A stretch of 64,000 nucleotides of DNA from Fundidesulfovibrio agrisoli (GCF_022808715.1 NZ_JAKZKX010000003.1:186001-250000), one strand, 5' to 3'; positions 8,885 to 20,911 are shown, counted from the stretch's first letter. Notes: generated from the letters alone by a model not told the origin. Numbers and translations are program-made.

Positions 8885-9448
8885 TCAGCAGGCGCCGCAA
8901 CGTTTCAGGGCCAGCCACTCGTGCTGGAGCAGCTCCATGGCCTGCCACTGGAGGGTGCGCACCTCCTGGGAGGAGACGCCGAGCATCCCGGCGGCCTGGG
9001 GCACGGAGCAGCCCTCGCCGTAGATCAGGCGCAGCACGCACTTCTGGGAGGGGGAGAAAAGCTGGTCCAGGCCGCTCAGGTGGTCCTCGGCCCCGGTGAC
9101 GTCCACATCCATGCAGCGGAAGATCTCGGCCAGGGTGGACTGGGCGTAGTGGGCGTGGCGCACGTAAGCCAGTGCGCACTCCCGGGCCATGACCACCATG
9201 CAGGTCTGCACGGAGCAGCTTTCGTTCTGTTCGAGGTAGCGGGGGTTCTGGGCGTCCTGGATCATGCGGTCCAGGATGATGCGCTTCACGCGCTTGACGT
9301 CTTCGTGCTCGCATCTGCCCGTGTGCTTCTCCAGAACGAAGCTGGCGACGCGCTCGATCATGTTCCAGCAGGACTGGGCCGTGGGCGCGTCCACCATGTA
9401 TATCTTGCCGAGCAGCTCTTTCGCGAAGTCCTCGATGACCTGTTGCAT
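8885..9448 (-). CDS. orphan sigma-70 region 4-like HTH protein heading the flagellar operon
   Basis: A 187-residue soluble protein of unassigned family. Residues 131-173 (LFSPSQKCVLRLIYGEG to VRTLQWQAMELL) read as a sigma-70 region 4 / helix-turn-helix. Residues 1-125 lack the conserved region 2 core-binding and -10 recognition motifs but are helical. It contains ten Cys, including a closing CGAC. The start at 9448 is set by GGAGGTGACG just upstream. It is transcribed into flgD 45 bases later. A role as a regulator or sigma-like co-factor of the hook operon is an inference from position. It could instead be a degenerate ECF sigma. Confidence 0.6.
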   Translation of the reverse strand: MQQVIEDFAKELLGKIYMVDAPTAQSCWNMIERVASFVLEKHTGRCEHEDVKRVKRIILDRMIQDAQNPRYLEQNESCSVQTCMVVMARECALAYVRHAHYAQSTLAEIFRCMDVDVTGAEDHLSGLDQLFSPSQKCVLRLIYGEGCSVPQAAGMLGVSSQEVRTLQWQAMELLQHEWLALKRCGAC

Positions 9449-9542
9449 GCCGTCACCTCCCGTGATGCGGGATGCGTGCGCCCATGGGCTCCGCGCAGCG
9501 GAGGTCTGGCGCTTATCCGTGTCCCTTTGCATGGATATACGG

Positions 9543-9575
9543 ACGGGGGGATGCGAAACATCCACGGGGGGATGC
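9543..9575. repeat. direct repeat upstream of the flagellar operon
   Basis: ACGGGGGGATGC occurs at 9543-9554 and again at 9564-9575, a 21-base period (two helical turns). It lies about 95-130 bases upstream of the first gene of the leftward flagellar operon, in the 307-base gap 9449-9755. Two identical sites on one face of the helix suggest a regulator binding site. No clear sigma-54 or sigma-28 promoter was found in the gap. Confidence 0.45.
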
Positions 9576-9755
9576 AAGAATTTTCAGAAAGTTGAGGCCG
9601 AGGGGTAAAGTATTTCCACTATACTGAAATGATGGGTGAATTTTTTGGCGTGGGGGAGGCGGTTTCGTGTCCGGCTGTCAGGCGGGGCGGAGATGACGGA
9701 GGGGAAGCGGGAGGCGGATACGCCGTGCGGGGGGGCCGCCCGGCGGGGGAGGGCG

Positions 9756-10658
9756 TCAGTTGAAGTAGCGGCTGGCCGGGGCGATGTCCTTGATGGTGAT
9801 GGGGCTGCCCTTGACCACGATGAACTCGCTGCCGCCCACGGTGTCGGCGGCGGCGGGGTTCCAGTCGTAGGTGTAGCCCAGGCCCGTCCAGGGGTAGGGG
9901 CCGCCGGAGATCGAGGGGTTGAAGATGGCGCCCTCGCGCTGGGCGAACCACACGGGGTAGTCCGGCGCGGTCCCGAAACCAGGGGCGGGCGCGCTCTGGG
10001 GCAGGGGCACGGCGGCCACGTTGGCCACCGTCTGCAGGGTGAGGGGGAAGGCCGCCTCGGCCTGGTGGGAATCGATGGCAGGGTCTATGGCCGGGCGCAG
10101 CATGGACGAGGGCGAGGCCCAGAAGGTCAGCACAGTGTCGTTGGCGTTGCGGGCGGGCAGGCCCAGATACATGGAGGCGGCCAGCTTGCCGTTGGCCGAC
10201 GCCAGCTCCGGGGCCTCGGCGCGCACATCCTGGTACATCTGGGGCGCGGGCGTGACCCAGAGGTCCACTGCGGCCGGGATGGTCTGGCCGGATTTGTAGC
10301 CGGTGTAATAGGCGGCCTTGGTGAAGGTGGCCACCAGCACCTGGCTCTTGCCTGGTTCGCCGCTCCAGACCAGGTTGGGGTTGGAGGCGTCGATGTCCCA
10401 GACGGCGGCGGCGGAGGGGGGCGTCTGCACGTGCAGCAGGTCGGCCTGGGCCTGGGGCACGGCCGCGGCGTAGAGGGCGTCGAAGGGGGCGAAGAGTTGG
10501 TCTTCCAGAGTGGACGTTTGGCTCGTTTGGGCCTGGGCCGGGGCGGCGAGGGCGAACCACAGGCATGCCAGCAGGGCCGGGAATCCGGCCCAAAGGCTGC
10601 CGGGTGGGGGGCAAGGTGTGCTGGCCGGCGCGCGGGCGGAAGCAGAGGCCGGGGTCAA
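9756..10658 (-). CDS. exported protein of unknown function
   Basis: A 300-residue protein with a probable signal peptide: a hydrophobic run at about 26-43 (FPALLACLWFALAAPAQA) ending in an AxA cleavage site. The mature part is rich in Ala, Pro and aromatic residues, with no Cys, no haem motif and no membrane segment. Its C-terminal segment (about 215-300) repeats short Gly/Pro/Trp-containing loops and ends in SRYFN. I do not recognise the family. The assigned start leaves a long Ala/Pro-rich n-region with little positive charge, so a downstream non-ATG start is possible. It stands alone, transcribed leftward, separated from the flagellar operon by a 307-base gap. Confidence 0.6.
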   Translation of the reverse strand: MTPASASARAPASTPCPPPGSLWAGFPALLACLWFALAAPAQAQTSQTSTLEDQLFAPFDALYAAAVPQAQADLLHVQTPPSAAAVWDIDASNPNLVWSGEPGKSQVLVATFTKAAYYTGYKSGQTIPAAVDLWVTPAPQMYQDVRAEAPELASANGKLAASMYLGLPARNANDTVLTFWASPSSMLRPAIDPAIDSHQAEAAFPLTLQTVANVAAVPLPQSAPAPGFGTAPDYPVWFAQREGAIFNPSISGGPYPWTGLGYTYDWNPAAADTVGGSEFIVVKGSPITIKDIAPASRYFN

Positions 10659-10713
10659 GGACGGCCTCCATGGGGCGCGGCCGCTGCCGGCCGGGGCGCG
10701 GGCATGGCGCCCG

Positions 10714-11466
10714 TCATGCGGTCGCTGCGCCCTGGGCCGGGGCCATCTTTTCGCAGTAGCGGATGAACTTGTGGGCCTCGGCGAATCCGGGATTGAGCTC
10801 AGTGGCCTTGCTCAGCACGCCGATGCACTGCTGCATGTCGCCCTTGTCGAAATGCACGCGGGCCAGGTTGAAGTAGATGTGCTCGTCGTCGTCGCGGATT
10901 TCCAGGGCCCTGTTGAAGAACTGGATGGATTCGTCCAGCAGGCCCTTCTTGCGCAGGTTGACCCCGAAGCTGTTGAGCTTCTGGCGGTATTCCACGGTGA
11001 AGGCCTCGTCGAGCCCCATGAGCACGGAGAGCACCTTGTGCAGCTTCGCGAACTCGCCCTGCTCTGTGTAGACGTCGCCCAGGCCATAGTTGGCGGGCAC
11101 GCTCATCTCGTCGACCATCAGGGCCTTGAGGAAGGAGCGCTCCGCGTCGTCGAGCAGGCCCATGGAGAAGAACTTCTCCCCCTGGTCGATCTTGGCCTTG
11201 AGGGTCCTCAGGGCGGGCACGGTGTTGGTTTCGTAGTAGCGCGGCTCCGGGGTGTGGGTGCGCATGAACAGGTCGAGGTTCATGGCCTTCTTGATGCCGG
11301 AGGGCACGTGGTAGGTGTTGAGCGGCTGCGTCTCCACCTGGGCGGGGTCAAGCTGGCGGGCGTACCAGTAGGTGACCTGCTCGTGCCTGTGCTGGGTCGA
11401 GCCGGTGCCGACATCTTCGACTTTTTGCAAGGAAAACACGCCGAGAATAACAGGAAAATCACTCAT
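10714..11466 (-). CDS. TPR-repeat protein
   Basis: A 250-residue soluble protein. Residues about 85-240 are tetratricopeptide repeats: a unit near ALRTLKAKIDQGEKFFSMGLLDDAERSFLKAL, one with LLDESIQFFNRALEI, and one with YFNLARVHFDKGDMQQCIGVLSKATELNPGF. TPRs mediate protein-protein contacts. The first 70 residues carry no known motif. The ATG at 11466 has GGTGAG upstream; a GTG nine bases earlier is an alternative. The repeat style resembles the pseudo-receiver TPR protein at 30532-31860, including the closing phrase (A/K)-x-ELNPGF. Its partner is unknown. Confidence 0.72.
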   Translation of the reverse strand: MSDFPVILGVFSLQKVEDVGTGSTQHRHEQVTYWYARQLDPAQVETQPLNTYHVPSGIKKAMNLDLFMRTHTPEPRYYETNTVPALRTLKAKIDQGEKFFSMGLLDDAERSFLKALMVDEMSVPANYGLGDVYTEQGEFAKLHKVLSVLMGLDEAFTVEYRQKLNSFGVNLRKKGLLDESIQFFNRALEIRDDDEHIYFNLARVHFDKGDMQQCIGVLSKATELNPGFAEAHKFIRYCEKMAPAQGAATA

Positions 11467-11647
11467 GAAACTCACCGGAGGCAGGGCTGGGATGCAATGG
11501 TCTCGCCGGGTGCGTACGCCGCCTGAACTGGAGTCATCCTATTGCAGGACGCATCGCGTGTCCAGCCGCATGCATCGGGCGGCATCCAGTTTGCGGAATG
11601 CAGACTGCGTCGGTCCGGTATGAATGCGGGGTGCCCGTACTGCCGAA

Positions 11648-14401
11648 TCAGGGCACCAGAAAGCGCCCGGTGATGGAATTCGGGTCCGCCATGATGGCCT
11701 CGGGCGTGCCGCTGGAGACCACCTGCCCGCCGTACTCGCCGCCGCCGGGGCCCAGGTCGATCACGTGGTCCGAGGCCATGATGACCTCGGTGTTGTGCTC
11801 GATGACCACCACCGTGGCCCCGCGCTCCACCAACTGGTTGAGCACCTGGATGAGCTTGCCCACCTCGTGCATGTGCAGGCCGGTGGTGGGTTCGTCCAGG
11901 ATGTAGAGCGTGCCGGGCAGGCTGCGCTTGCCCAGCTCCCGCGAGATCTTGATGCGTTGGGCCTCGCCGCCGGAGAGCGTGGTGGCGGGCTGGCCAAGCC
12001 GGATGTATTCGAGCCCCACCTGCTCCAGAATCTCCAGGCGACGAGCCAGGGGCGGGTAGTTCTCGAAGAGCCGCCTGGCGTCGGAAACGGGCAGGTCCAG
12101 GACTTCGGCGATGTTCAGGCCCTTGTGGCGCACCTCCAGGGTCTCGCGGTTGTAGCGCTTGCCGCCGCAGACCTCGCAGGTCACGTGGATGTCGGGCAGG
12201 AAGTGCATCTCCACGGTGATGACGCCGTCGCCCTGGCAGGCCTCGCAGCGCCCGCCGCGCACGTTGAAACTGAAGCGGCCCGGCTTGTAGCCGCGCTTCT
12301 TGGCGTCCGAGGTGGAGGCGAAGATGGTGCGGATCTCGTCGAAGATCTTGGTGTAGGTGGCCGGGTTGGAGCGCGGGGTGCGGCCGATGGGGGTCTGGTC
12401 GATGGAGACGATCTTCTCGATGCGCTCCTGCCCTTCGATGCCGTCGATGAGCCCGGGCAGGTCCACCTTGATGCCGCGCGAGAGCGCCATGTGCTTGTAG
12501 AGGGTGTCCACCACCAGGGAGCTCTTGCCCGAGCCGGAGGGGCCGGTGACGCAGGTCAGGCAGCCCAGGGGGAAGCGCACGTCCAGGCCGCGCAGGTTGT
12601 TGGTGCGCGCGCCGCGCACCTCGAGGTAGCCCTGGTGCTCGCGCCGCTTCTCCGGCCGGGGGATGGAGAGGTCGCCGCGCAGGTAGCGCCCGGTGAGCGA
12701 CTCGGACCCCAGCAGGCTCTTCACGTCGCCCTGGAACACGATTTCGCCGCCGAGCATCCCGGAGCCCGGCCCCAGCTCGATGACGTGGTCCGCGCTCTGG
12801 ATGGTGGCCTCGTCGTGCTCCACCACCAGCACGGTGTTGCCGCGCTCCTTGAGCATGCGCAGGGTGCCCAGCAGGCGTTCGTTGTCGCGGGGGTGCAGGC
12901 CGATGCTCGGCTCGTCCAGCACGTAGGTCACGCCCACCAGGCCGGAACCCAATTGCCCGGCAAGGCGGATGCGCTGGGCCTCGCCGCCGGAGAGCGTGGA
13001 CATGTTGCGGCCCAGGCTCAGGTAATCAAGCCCCACGCCGGAGAGGAAGCGCAGCCGGTGCCCCAGCTCCTTGAGCAGGGGCTCGGCGATCACGGCCTGG
13101 GCCCCGGCGAAGCTGCGGGCCGTGAGCCAGGCCAGGGCGCGCTCGATGGGCATGGAGCAGAAGCCGAAGATGTTCTGGTCGTCCACGCGCACGGCCAGGG
13201 CCTCTGGTTTGAGGCGAGCGCCGTTGCAGGCCGGGCAGGGGCGGCTCTGGCGGAAGCGGGAGAGCTCGTCGCGCCAGATGGAGCCCATGGCCTGGCCCAG
13301 CTCCATCATGTTCACCACACCCTTCCAGCCGATAGCCTCGTCGCCCAGGAACAGAGCCTCCCAGGCCTGGCGGGAGAAATCCTTGAGCGGGGTGGTGAGC
13401 GTGAAGCCGTGGCGCTGGCCCAGCCCGGAGAGCATGTCGCGCTGGCGGGCGAAGAGGCGCTCGTGCTTCCAGGGCAGGATGGCCCCCTGCGCCAGCGAGA
13501 GGCCCTTGTTGGGGGCCAGCAGGTCGGGCTCGAAATATTCCACGCTGCCGATGCCCGCGCACACCGGGCAGGCCCCCTGCGGGCTGTTGAAGGAGAACAG
13601 CTGCGGCGTGGGCGGCGGCACGCTGATCTTGCAGGTGGGGCAGACCGAGGTGGTGGAGAAGAAGCGGTCCCGCGAGTGCTCCATCTCGTGCACGATGAGC
13701 CGTTCAGACCCCTGGGACAAGGCCAGTTCCACCGAGTCGGCCAGGCGCTTGCGGATGTCCGGTTTGGATACCAGCCGGTCCACCACCAGCTCCACGGTGT
13801 GGCGCTTGTTCTTGTCCAGCTCGGGCAGGGGGTCCAGGCCCAGCACCTCCCCGTTGACGCGCACGCGCGCGAAGCCCTGGGCCTTGAGCTTTTTCAGCCG
13901 CTCGGCCTGGGAGCCCTTCTGGTGCTCGGCCAGGGGGGCCAGCACCATGAACTTGGCCCCCTCGGGCAGGGCCAGGATGTCGTCCACGATCTGGTCGGTG
14001 GTCTGGGCCGCGATGGGCAGCCCGCAACTGGGGCAGTGCGGCTTGCCCAGGCGGGCGAAGAACACGCGCAGGAAGTCGTAGATTTCGGTGACCGTGCCCA
14101 CGGTGGAGCGCGGGTTGCGCGTGGCGGACTGCTGCTCCAGGGAGATGGCCGGGGAGAGCCCCTCGATCTTGTCCACCTGGGGCTTGTCCATCTGGGGCAG
14201 GAACTGCCGGGCGTAGGCCGAGAGCGACTCAACGTAGCGGCGCTGGCCCTCGGCGTAGACGATGTCGAAGGCCAGGGTGGACTTGCCCGAGCCCGAAGGC
14301 CCGCAGACCACGACCATCTTGTCGCGGGGGATGTCCAGGGAGACGTTCTTGAGGTTGTGCTGGCGCGCGCCCTCGATATGGATGACTCGGTTGTCGCTCA
14401 T
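11648..14401 (-). CDS. uvrA: excinuclease ABC subunit A (UvrA)
   Basis: A 917-residue DNA damage sensor of nucleotide excision repair, acting with UvrB and UvrC. It has two ABC ATPase modules: Walker [13 protein letters not shown] near residue 35 and [11 protein letters not shown] in the second half. Two LSGGEAQRI signature loops are present. Zinc-finger Cys pairs include CPTC, CPVC, CPAC, CEAC and CEVC. Length is slightly under the usual 940 but the domain order is complete. The ATG at 14401 has GGAG upstream. No SOS-type palindrome like the one upstream of umuD is visible in the 165-base gap before it. Confidence 0.97.
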   Translation of the reverse strand: MSDNRVIHIEGARQHNLKNVSLDIPRDKMVVVCGPSGSGKSTLAFDIVYAEGQRRYVESLSAYARQFLPQMDKPQVDKIEGLSPAISLEQQSATRNPRSTVGTVTEIYDFLRVFFARLGKPHCPSCGLPIAAQTTDQIVDDILALPEGAKFMVLAPLAEHQKGSQAERLKKLKAQGFARVRVNGEVLGLDPLPELDKNKRHTVELVVDRLVSKPDIRKRLADSVELALSQGSERLIVHEMEHSRDRFFSTTSVCPTCKISVPPPTPQLFSFNSPQGACPVCAGIGSVEYFEPDLLAPNKGLSLAQGAILPWKHERLFARQRDMLSGLGQRHGFTLTTPLKDFSRQAWEALFLGDEAIGWKGVVNMMELGQAMGSIWRDELSRFRQSRPCPACNGARLKPEALAVRVDDQNIFGFCSMPIERALAWLTARSFAGAQAVIAEPLLKELGHRLRFLSGVGLDYLSLGRNMSTLSGGEAQRIRLAGQLGSGLVGVTYVLDEPSIGLHPRDNERLLGTLRMLKERGNTVLVVEHDEATIQSADHVIELGPGSGMLGGEIVFQGDVKSLLGSESLTGRYLRGDLSIPRPEKRREHQGYLEVRGARTNNLRGLDVRFPLGCLTCVTGPSGSGKSSLVVDTLYKHMALSRGIKVDLPGLIDGIEGQERIEKIVSIDQTPIGRTPRSNPATYTKIFDEIRTIFASTSDAKKRGYKPGRFSFNVRGGRCEACQGDGVITVEMHFLPDIHVTCEVCGGKRYNRETLEVRHKGLNIAEVLDLPVSDARRLFENYPPLARRLEILEQVGLEYIRLGQPATTLSGGEAQRIKISRELGKRSLPGTLYILDEPTTGLHMHEVGKLIQVLNQLVERGATVVVIEHNTEVIMASDHVIDLGPGGGEYGGQVVSSGTPEAIMADPNSITGRFLVP

Positions 14402-14566
14402 TGAGGCTCCGGGAGGTGAGACTGGAAGAGAGGCAGATAATGCCTAAGGGGAAAAAAGCAAGCGCGGCCGAGATGCTTCGCGGGGCGTTCGAAGAGGCCG
14501 CCAGGTGCCCGCCAAGTGCCCGCCGTATCCGCCTGGAACCCGGTGGGCGGGCTGCGCCGCCCGCGT

Positions 14567-15832
14567 TCAGCCCCCCAGAATGTCCACCAGCAGCAGCACG
14601 TTCAGCGCGATGACCACCGCGGCGACGGCGGCCAGCAGCACCGTGGTGGAGCGGTCGTTGGCCCATTTGCCCATGACCTTCTTGGAACTGGTCAGGTAGA
14701 GCTGCAGGAGCACCGTGAACGGCAACTGGATGGAGAGCACGATCTGGGAGACGATGAGCCCCTGGAACGGGTTGGGGATCGCCAGGATGAGCAGGTAGGC
14801 CGCGAACAGGGTGATACCCACGCCCACCTTGGTGTGCACGTCGCGGATGTTGTAGGGCTCGTTGAAGATGCCCGCGAAGATCGCGCCGCCCGCCATGCCC
14901 GCCGTCACCGAGGAGGCCACGCCCGCCAGCAGCAGCGCCAGCGCGAACACGATGGCGGACGCGCCGCCCACCAGGGGCACCAGCAGGCTCTGGGCCTGCT
15001 CCAGCTCCGTGACCTGCGCGCCGGAGCTGTGGAAGGCCGAGGCCGCCAGCAGGATCATGGCCGAGTTGATGGCCCAGCCCACGATCATGGAGACCAGCGT
15101 GTCCATGAACTCGTACTTGAGCTGATGGTGGATCACCTCGTCGTTGTCCAGGTTCCACTGCCGGCTCTGGATCACTTCGGAGTGCAGGAACAGGTTGTGC
15201 GGCATGACCACCGCGCCCAGCACGCTCATGATGACCGGGATGGAACCCTCGGGGAAGCTGGGCACCACCCATCCGGCGGCGGCGCGCAGCCAGTCCACTT
15301 CCACCATGGCCAGCTCGAACACGAAGGAGAGCCCGATGAGCGAGACGAAGCCGATGATGACCCGTTCGAGGCGCTTGTAGGAGTTGGCGAACAGCATCCA
15401 GCTCACCAGGGCCAGCACCATGAGCCCGCCCAGCCACAGCGGCAGGCCGAAGATCATGCGCAGGGCGATGGCCCCGCCCAACAGTTCGGCCAGGGCCGTG
15501 GAGACCGAGGCCAGCACCGCCGAGCCCAGCAGCGGGCGCGAGGCCCAGGGCGGCAGGTGGCGCGACGCGCCCTCCGAGAGGCACAGCCCGGTGGCTATGC
15601 CCAGGTGCGCGGCGTTGTGCTGCAGGACGATGAGCATCACCGTGGAGAGCGTGACCATCCACAGCAGCTTGTAGCCGAACCCGGCGCCAGCGGCCACGTT
15701 GGAGGCCCAGTTGCCGGGGTCGATGAAGCCGACTGTGACCAGCAGGCCCGGGCCGATGTATTTCCATATCTCCAGGGCCATGAAGCGCGGCTTGTGCCGC
15801 GCCCGGAGATCGGCCAGTACCTTGGTGAACAT
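14567..15832 (-). CDS. mntH: Nramp-family divalent metal (Mn2+/Fe2+) transporter
   Basis: A 421-residue inner-membrane protein with about eleven hydrophobic segments. The two metal-binding helices of the Nramp fold are visible: DPGNW at about residue 39 in the first, and MPHNLFLHSEVIQSR in the sixth. Family members import Mn2+ or Fe2+ with protons. A charged N-terminal tail (MFTKVLADLRARHKPR) precedes the first helix. It lies 58 bases downstream of an 82-residue small protein on the same strand, so the two may share a transcript. No MntR or Fur box was recognised. The exact metal is not readable from sequence. Confidence 0.92.
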   Translation of the reverse strand: MFTKVLADLRARHKPRFMALEIWKYIGPGLLVTVGFIDPGNWASNVAAGAGFGYKLLWMVTLSTVMLIVLQHNAAHLGIATGLCLSEGASRHLPPWASRPLLGSAVLASVSTALAELLGGAIALRMIFGLPLWLGGLMVLALVSWMLFANSYKRLERVIIGFVSLIGLSFVFELAMVEVDWLRAAAGWVVPSFPEGSIPVIMSVLGAVVMPHNLFLHSEVIQSRQWNLDNDEVIHHQLKYEFMDTLVSMIVGWAINSAMILLAASAFHSSGAQVTELEQAQSLLVPLVGGASAIVFALALLLAGVASSVTAGMAGGAIFAGIFNEPYNIRDVHTKVGVGITLFAAYLLILAIPNPFQGLIVSQIVLSIQLPFTVLLQLYLTSSKKVMGKWANDRSTTVLLAAVAAVVIALNVLLLVDILGG

Positions 15833-15890
15833 GAGGATTCCCGAAGAAAGGGAAAGCGCCCCGTGGCGCTTTCCCGTTGTTTGCGGCCGG

Positions 15891-16139
15891 CTACTTCTTG
15901 TTTATGGCGTCCAGGTATTCTTCCGCCGCCTTGGAGACGACGTCGTAGAAGCTGGGCTCTTTCTCGGGGTGCCCCGGGCGGACCTCGTCGGCGGCTTTGG
16001 TGGCCTTGCTCATGGCCTCGTCGAAGGCTGCGGGCTCCATGCCGCTGAGCTCCAGGGCCTCCTCGCGGGATATGACGCCCATCTGGGCGAAAACCGCCGC
16101 TGTGACACCCATCACCTTGCGGACATTCTCCTTGGCCAT
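15891..16139 (-). CDS. small hypothetical protein upstream of the metal transporter
   Basis: An 82-residue soluble protein, mostly helical by composition (MGVTAAVFAQMGVISREEALELSGM, then DVVSKAAEEYLDAINKK). No cysteines or metal motif, and I do not recognise a family. The start at 16139 is well supported by AGGAGG eight bases upstream, and the frame has the local GC-rich codon use. It is read leftward and directly precedes the Nramp gene, so a link to metal uptake is conceivable but only from position. Confidence 0.7.
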   Translation of the reverse strand: MAKENVRKVMGVTAAVFAQMGVISREEALELSGMEPAAFDEAMSKATKAADEVRPGHPEKEPSFYDVVSKAAEEYLDAINKK

Positions 16140-16314
16140 CTGAATCCCTCCTCTTGCTTGCGCCCGGGCTCCAAAGGCCTCGGGCGGGGTTGCGATTCGG
16201 CCCGGGCACAACGCCCGGGACAGGCGCGCCCAGGCAGCGTGTGTTCCCGGAAGGGGGAGCGGAGCGGGGCGCGAGCCAGGAGGGCCCGCCGCGCCGGATG
16301 GCTCGAGGCAGGGC

Positions 16315-17412
16315 TCAGTCCTGGAATTTCCGTTGAATATCCAGAAAGTCCTCAAGATTGTCCAGAAAAAGTGCAAAGATTCCCGGATCGAAGTGGGTGC
16401 CCTCCACCTGGGAGCGGCGCATGATCGCGAGCGCCTGCTCGTTGGTGTAGGCCTCCTTGTAGGGGCGGGCGGTGGTCAGGGCGTCGAACACGTCGGACAC
16501 GGCGCAGATGCGCCCGGGCAGGGGGATGCCCTCCCCGGCGAGGTTCATGGGGTAGCCCGTGCCGTCCCAGCGCTCGTGGTGCGAAAAGGCGATCACCTCG
16601 GCCACCTGGAGCAGCTCCGAATGGGATCCTTCCAGGATGTTGCGCCCGAACACGGTGTGGTTCTTCATCACCGTCCATTCCTCCGGGGTGAGCTTGCCGG
16701 GCTTGAGCAGGATGGAGTCGGGCACGCCCATCTTGCCTACGTCGTGCATGGGGCTCGCCTGGCGGATGAGCTCCACCACGTGCGGGGGGAGGCCGGCCAG
16801 CTCGGCCAGGCGCGCGGAGTAGCCGCTCATGCGCTTGATGTGGCTGGCGGTGTGCTCGTCCTTGTATTCGGCGGCGGAGGCCAGGCGCAGGATGGTCTCC
16901 AGGTGGGACGCCTGGAGGGTGTTCTGCATCTCGCGCAGGTTGTCCACGGCAAGGGTCAGGGCCTGGGTGCGGACGTCGACCATCTCTTCGAGCCTGGCCT
17001 GGTAGCTGATGAGCTGGTCCTGGGAGCGCTTCATGCGCAGCATGGAGGCCATGCGCACACGCAGCTCGGTCTTGTCGATGGGTTTGGCGATGAAGTCGTT
17101 GGCGCCGGACTCCAGGGCCTTGAGCCTGTCGTCCCGGCTGGTGAGGGCGGTGACCATGACCAGGGGCACGGAGCCCCACTCCTTGACGGCCTTGATGTTG
17201 CGGGCCACCTCGAAGCCGTCCATGCCGGGCATGAGCACGTCCAGCAGCACCAGGTCCACGTCGGAGTCCATCAGCTCCAGGGCCTTCCTGCCGCTGTCCG
17301 CCAGGACGGGGACGCAGCCGAACTCGCGCAGAAAGCTCCCGAGAACCCTGAGGTTCACGGTCTCGTCGTCGGCGACGAGGATGCGCCTGCCCTGGAAGGG
17401 GTCGTTGTCCAT
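16315..17412 (-). CDS. response regulator with HD-GYP c-di-GMP phosphodiesterase domain
   Basis: A 365-residue two-domain protein. Residues 10-125 are a receiver (acidic pair ADDE at 14-17, phospho-acceptor D58 in LLDVLMPGMDG, K110). A coiled-coil linker at about 130-165 leads to an HD-GYP domain at 170-350. The catalytic signatures are intact: HD in PMHDVGKMGVPD (223-224) and HHERWDGTGYP (278-288). HD-GYP proteins hydrolyse c-di-GMP and commonly control motility versus attachment. No cognate kinase adjoins it. The start at 17412 is the ATG just before the receiver; its ribosome site is weak (GGGATG). Confidence 0.92.
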   Translation of the reverse strand: MDNDPFQGRRILVADDETVNLRVLGSFLREFGCVPVLADSGRKALELMDSDVDLVLLDVLMPGMDGFEVARNIKAVKEWGSVPLVMVTALTSRDDRLKALESGANDFIAKPIDKTELRVRMASMLRMKRSQDQLISYQARLEEMVDVRTQALTLAVDNLREMQNTLQASHLETILRLASAAEYKDEHTASHIKRMSGYSARLAELAGLPPHVVELIRQASPMHDVGKMGVPDSILLKPGKLTPEEWTVMKNHTVFGRNILEGSHSELLQVAEVIAFSHHERWDGTGYPMNLAGEGIPLPGRICAVSDVFDALTTARPYKEAYTNEQALAIMRRSQVEGTHFDPGIFALFLDNLEDFLDIQRKFQD

Positions 17413-17526
17413 GAAACATCCCGTGGAAATGAATCTGGAAATCCTATGCCATCGCGTTGCGGATGGCAATGTCGGCTGTGCGTCCGGTGACGGCGGAAAG
17501 GCGAAGCGGGGCGGAGGGGGAGTCTG

Positions 17527-17561
17527 AAAAAAAAGCCGGGGAGGCCCAAGTGCCTCCCCGG
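17527..17561 (-). terminator. intrinsic terminator downstream of eno
   Basis: On the minus strand a 10-bp stem (CCGGGGAGGC / GCCTCCCCGG, 17536-17561) with a six-base loop is followed by eight T. It lies 17 bases after the enolase stop and would end the coaX-eno transcript. Confidence 0.9.
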
Positions 17562-17577
17562 TGCGGTATGCGGGGGC

Positions 17578-19711
<2,134 letters not shown>

Positions 19712-19836
19712 GTGGGTCTCCGGGCGAGCCGGGTGTGTCGATGGGTCGTATCCGACCTCAGGTAGACTATTTTCGCGTTCTTGAAAAGGTGATAGCCGTG
19801 GGTATTGGCGCCGTTTACTCGCAATAAGGGGCTCTT

Positions 19837-20907
19837 ATGGATCCTACCTCGCTGATACCGCCGGCGGACGCCCTGCCCGCCGCGCCGTGGCTCTTGCGTC
19901 TGCTGCTGGACGCCACCTTCGCGGTGCACCTGCTGCTCATGAACGCCATGCTCGGCCTGACCCTGCTCGGCTTCGCGCGCTCCCTGCGCCAGTCCGAGGG
20001 GGTGGCGCGCCAGGCCTCGCTGGTGCCCACCCTCACGGCCCTGACCGTGAACGTGGGCGTCGCCCCGTTTCTCTTCCTCCAGGCGCTCTACGGTCAGTTC
20101 CTCTACGTGGGCTTCATGCTCATGGGGGTCTACTGGGTGGGGCTGGTGCTGGCGGTGATGGCGGCCTACGGCCTGGCCTACCGCCAGAAGTACGCCCTGG
20201 GCCACACGCCCCACGGGCGCTCCGGCCCGCGCGGAACGCTGGCCTGGGGGGCCATGGCGCTGCTCATGCTCTACGCCTCCCTGGTGCAGGTCAACAACGC
20301 GCTGCTCCTGCAGCGGCCGGATTTCTGGAGCGGCTTCTTCCAGAACGCCACCGGCACCATGACCGCCTTCGCCGACCGCACCTTCGTTCCGCGCTGGCTG
20401 CACTTCGTGTTGGCTTCAGTCTCCATGGGCGGGTTGTGCCTGGCCATGGTGGGGCGCGGCCGCTCCCGCCGGGGCGACCCGCACGGGGCCGCGCTGCAGG
20501 CCGAGGGCATGCGCTGGTTCAGCCACGGCGCGCTGGCAACGGCCGCCGTGGGCCTGTGGTGGCTCATCAGCCTGCCGCGCGAGGCCATGCTCGCTTTCAT
20601 GGGCGGCCACGCCCTGGGCACCGGGCTGCTGCTGGGCGGCGTGGCCTCGGCCGGCGCGGCCGTGGCCTTCGGGCTGCGCGGCAAGGCCATCCCGGCCGCC
20701 TGCGGGGCGGTTGCCACCGTCGGCTTCATGGTGCCCCTGCGCGAGGTTCTGCGCATGATCCAGCTTTCGCCCCACCTCAACGAGGCCGCCATGCCCGTGC
20801 GGCCCGAACCCACCACGGTGGCCATGTTCCTGGGGTGCATGGGCATATCCCTGGCGGTGGTCTGGTGGGCCGCGGCGCGGCCAGTTCCCGACAGGAAGGG
20901 GGCGTAG
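19837..20907 (+). CDS. polytopic membrane protein partnered with a bd-like cytochrome
   Basis: A 356-residue integral membrane protein with about eight or nine hydrophobic segments. The first helix (LLRLLLDATFAVHLLLMNAMLGLTLLG, about residues 18-46) holds a His, and a second His occurs in RWLHFVLASVSMGG. This layout resembles the four-helix quinol-oxidase-like units of the cytochrome bd superfamily. The stop is only four bases before the bd-like/octahaem gene, so the two proteins very probably form one complex. No CxxCH motif. A TTGAAA-N16-TATTGG promoter-like pair lies near 19780 in the gap to coaX. Function inferred from context; the family is not firmly recognised. Confidence 0.65.
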   Translation: MDPTSLIPPADALPAAPWLLRLLLDATFAVHLLLMNAMLGLTLLGFARSLRQSEGVARQASLVPTLTALTVNVGVAPFLFLQALYGQFLYVGFMLMGVYWVGLVLAVMAAYGLAYRQKYALGHTPHGRSGPRGTLAWGAMALLMLYASLVQVNNALLLQRPDFWSGFFQNATGTMTAFADRTFVPRWLHFVLASVSMGGLCLAMVGRGRSRRGDPHGAALQAEGMRWFSHGALATAAVGLWWLISLPREAMLAFMGGHALGTGLLLGGVASAGAAVAFGLRGKAIPAACGAVATVGFMVPLREVLRMIQLSPHLNEAAMPVRPEPTTVAMFLGCMGISLAVVWWAAARPVPDRKGA

Positions 20908-20911
20908 CTCC

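Noticed and set aside
9449-9640. Sigma-54 or sigma-28 promoter for the flagellar operon
   Set aside because: TTGCA occurs on the minus strand but no GG at the right distance. No TAAA-N15-GCCGATAA match either.
11624-14404. Very long open frame on the plus strand opposite uvrA
   Set aside because: It mirrors the codon periodicity of uvrA in GC-rich DNA. Its product is Gly/His/Val/Ala-rich with no domain, while the minus strand encodes a complete UvrA.
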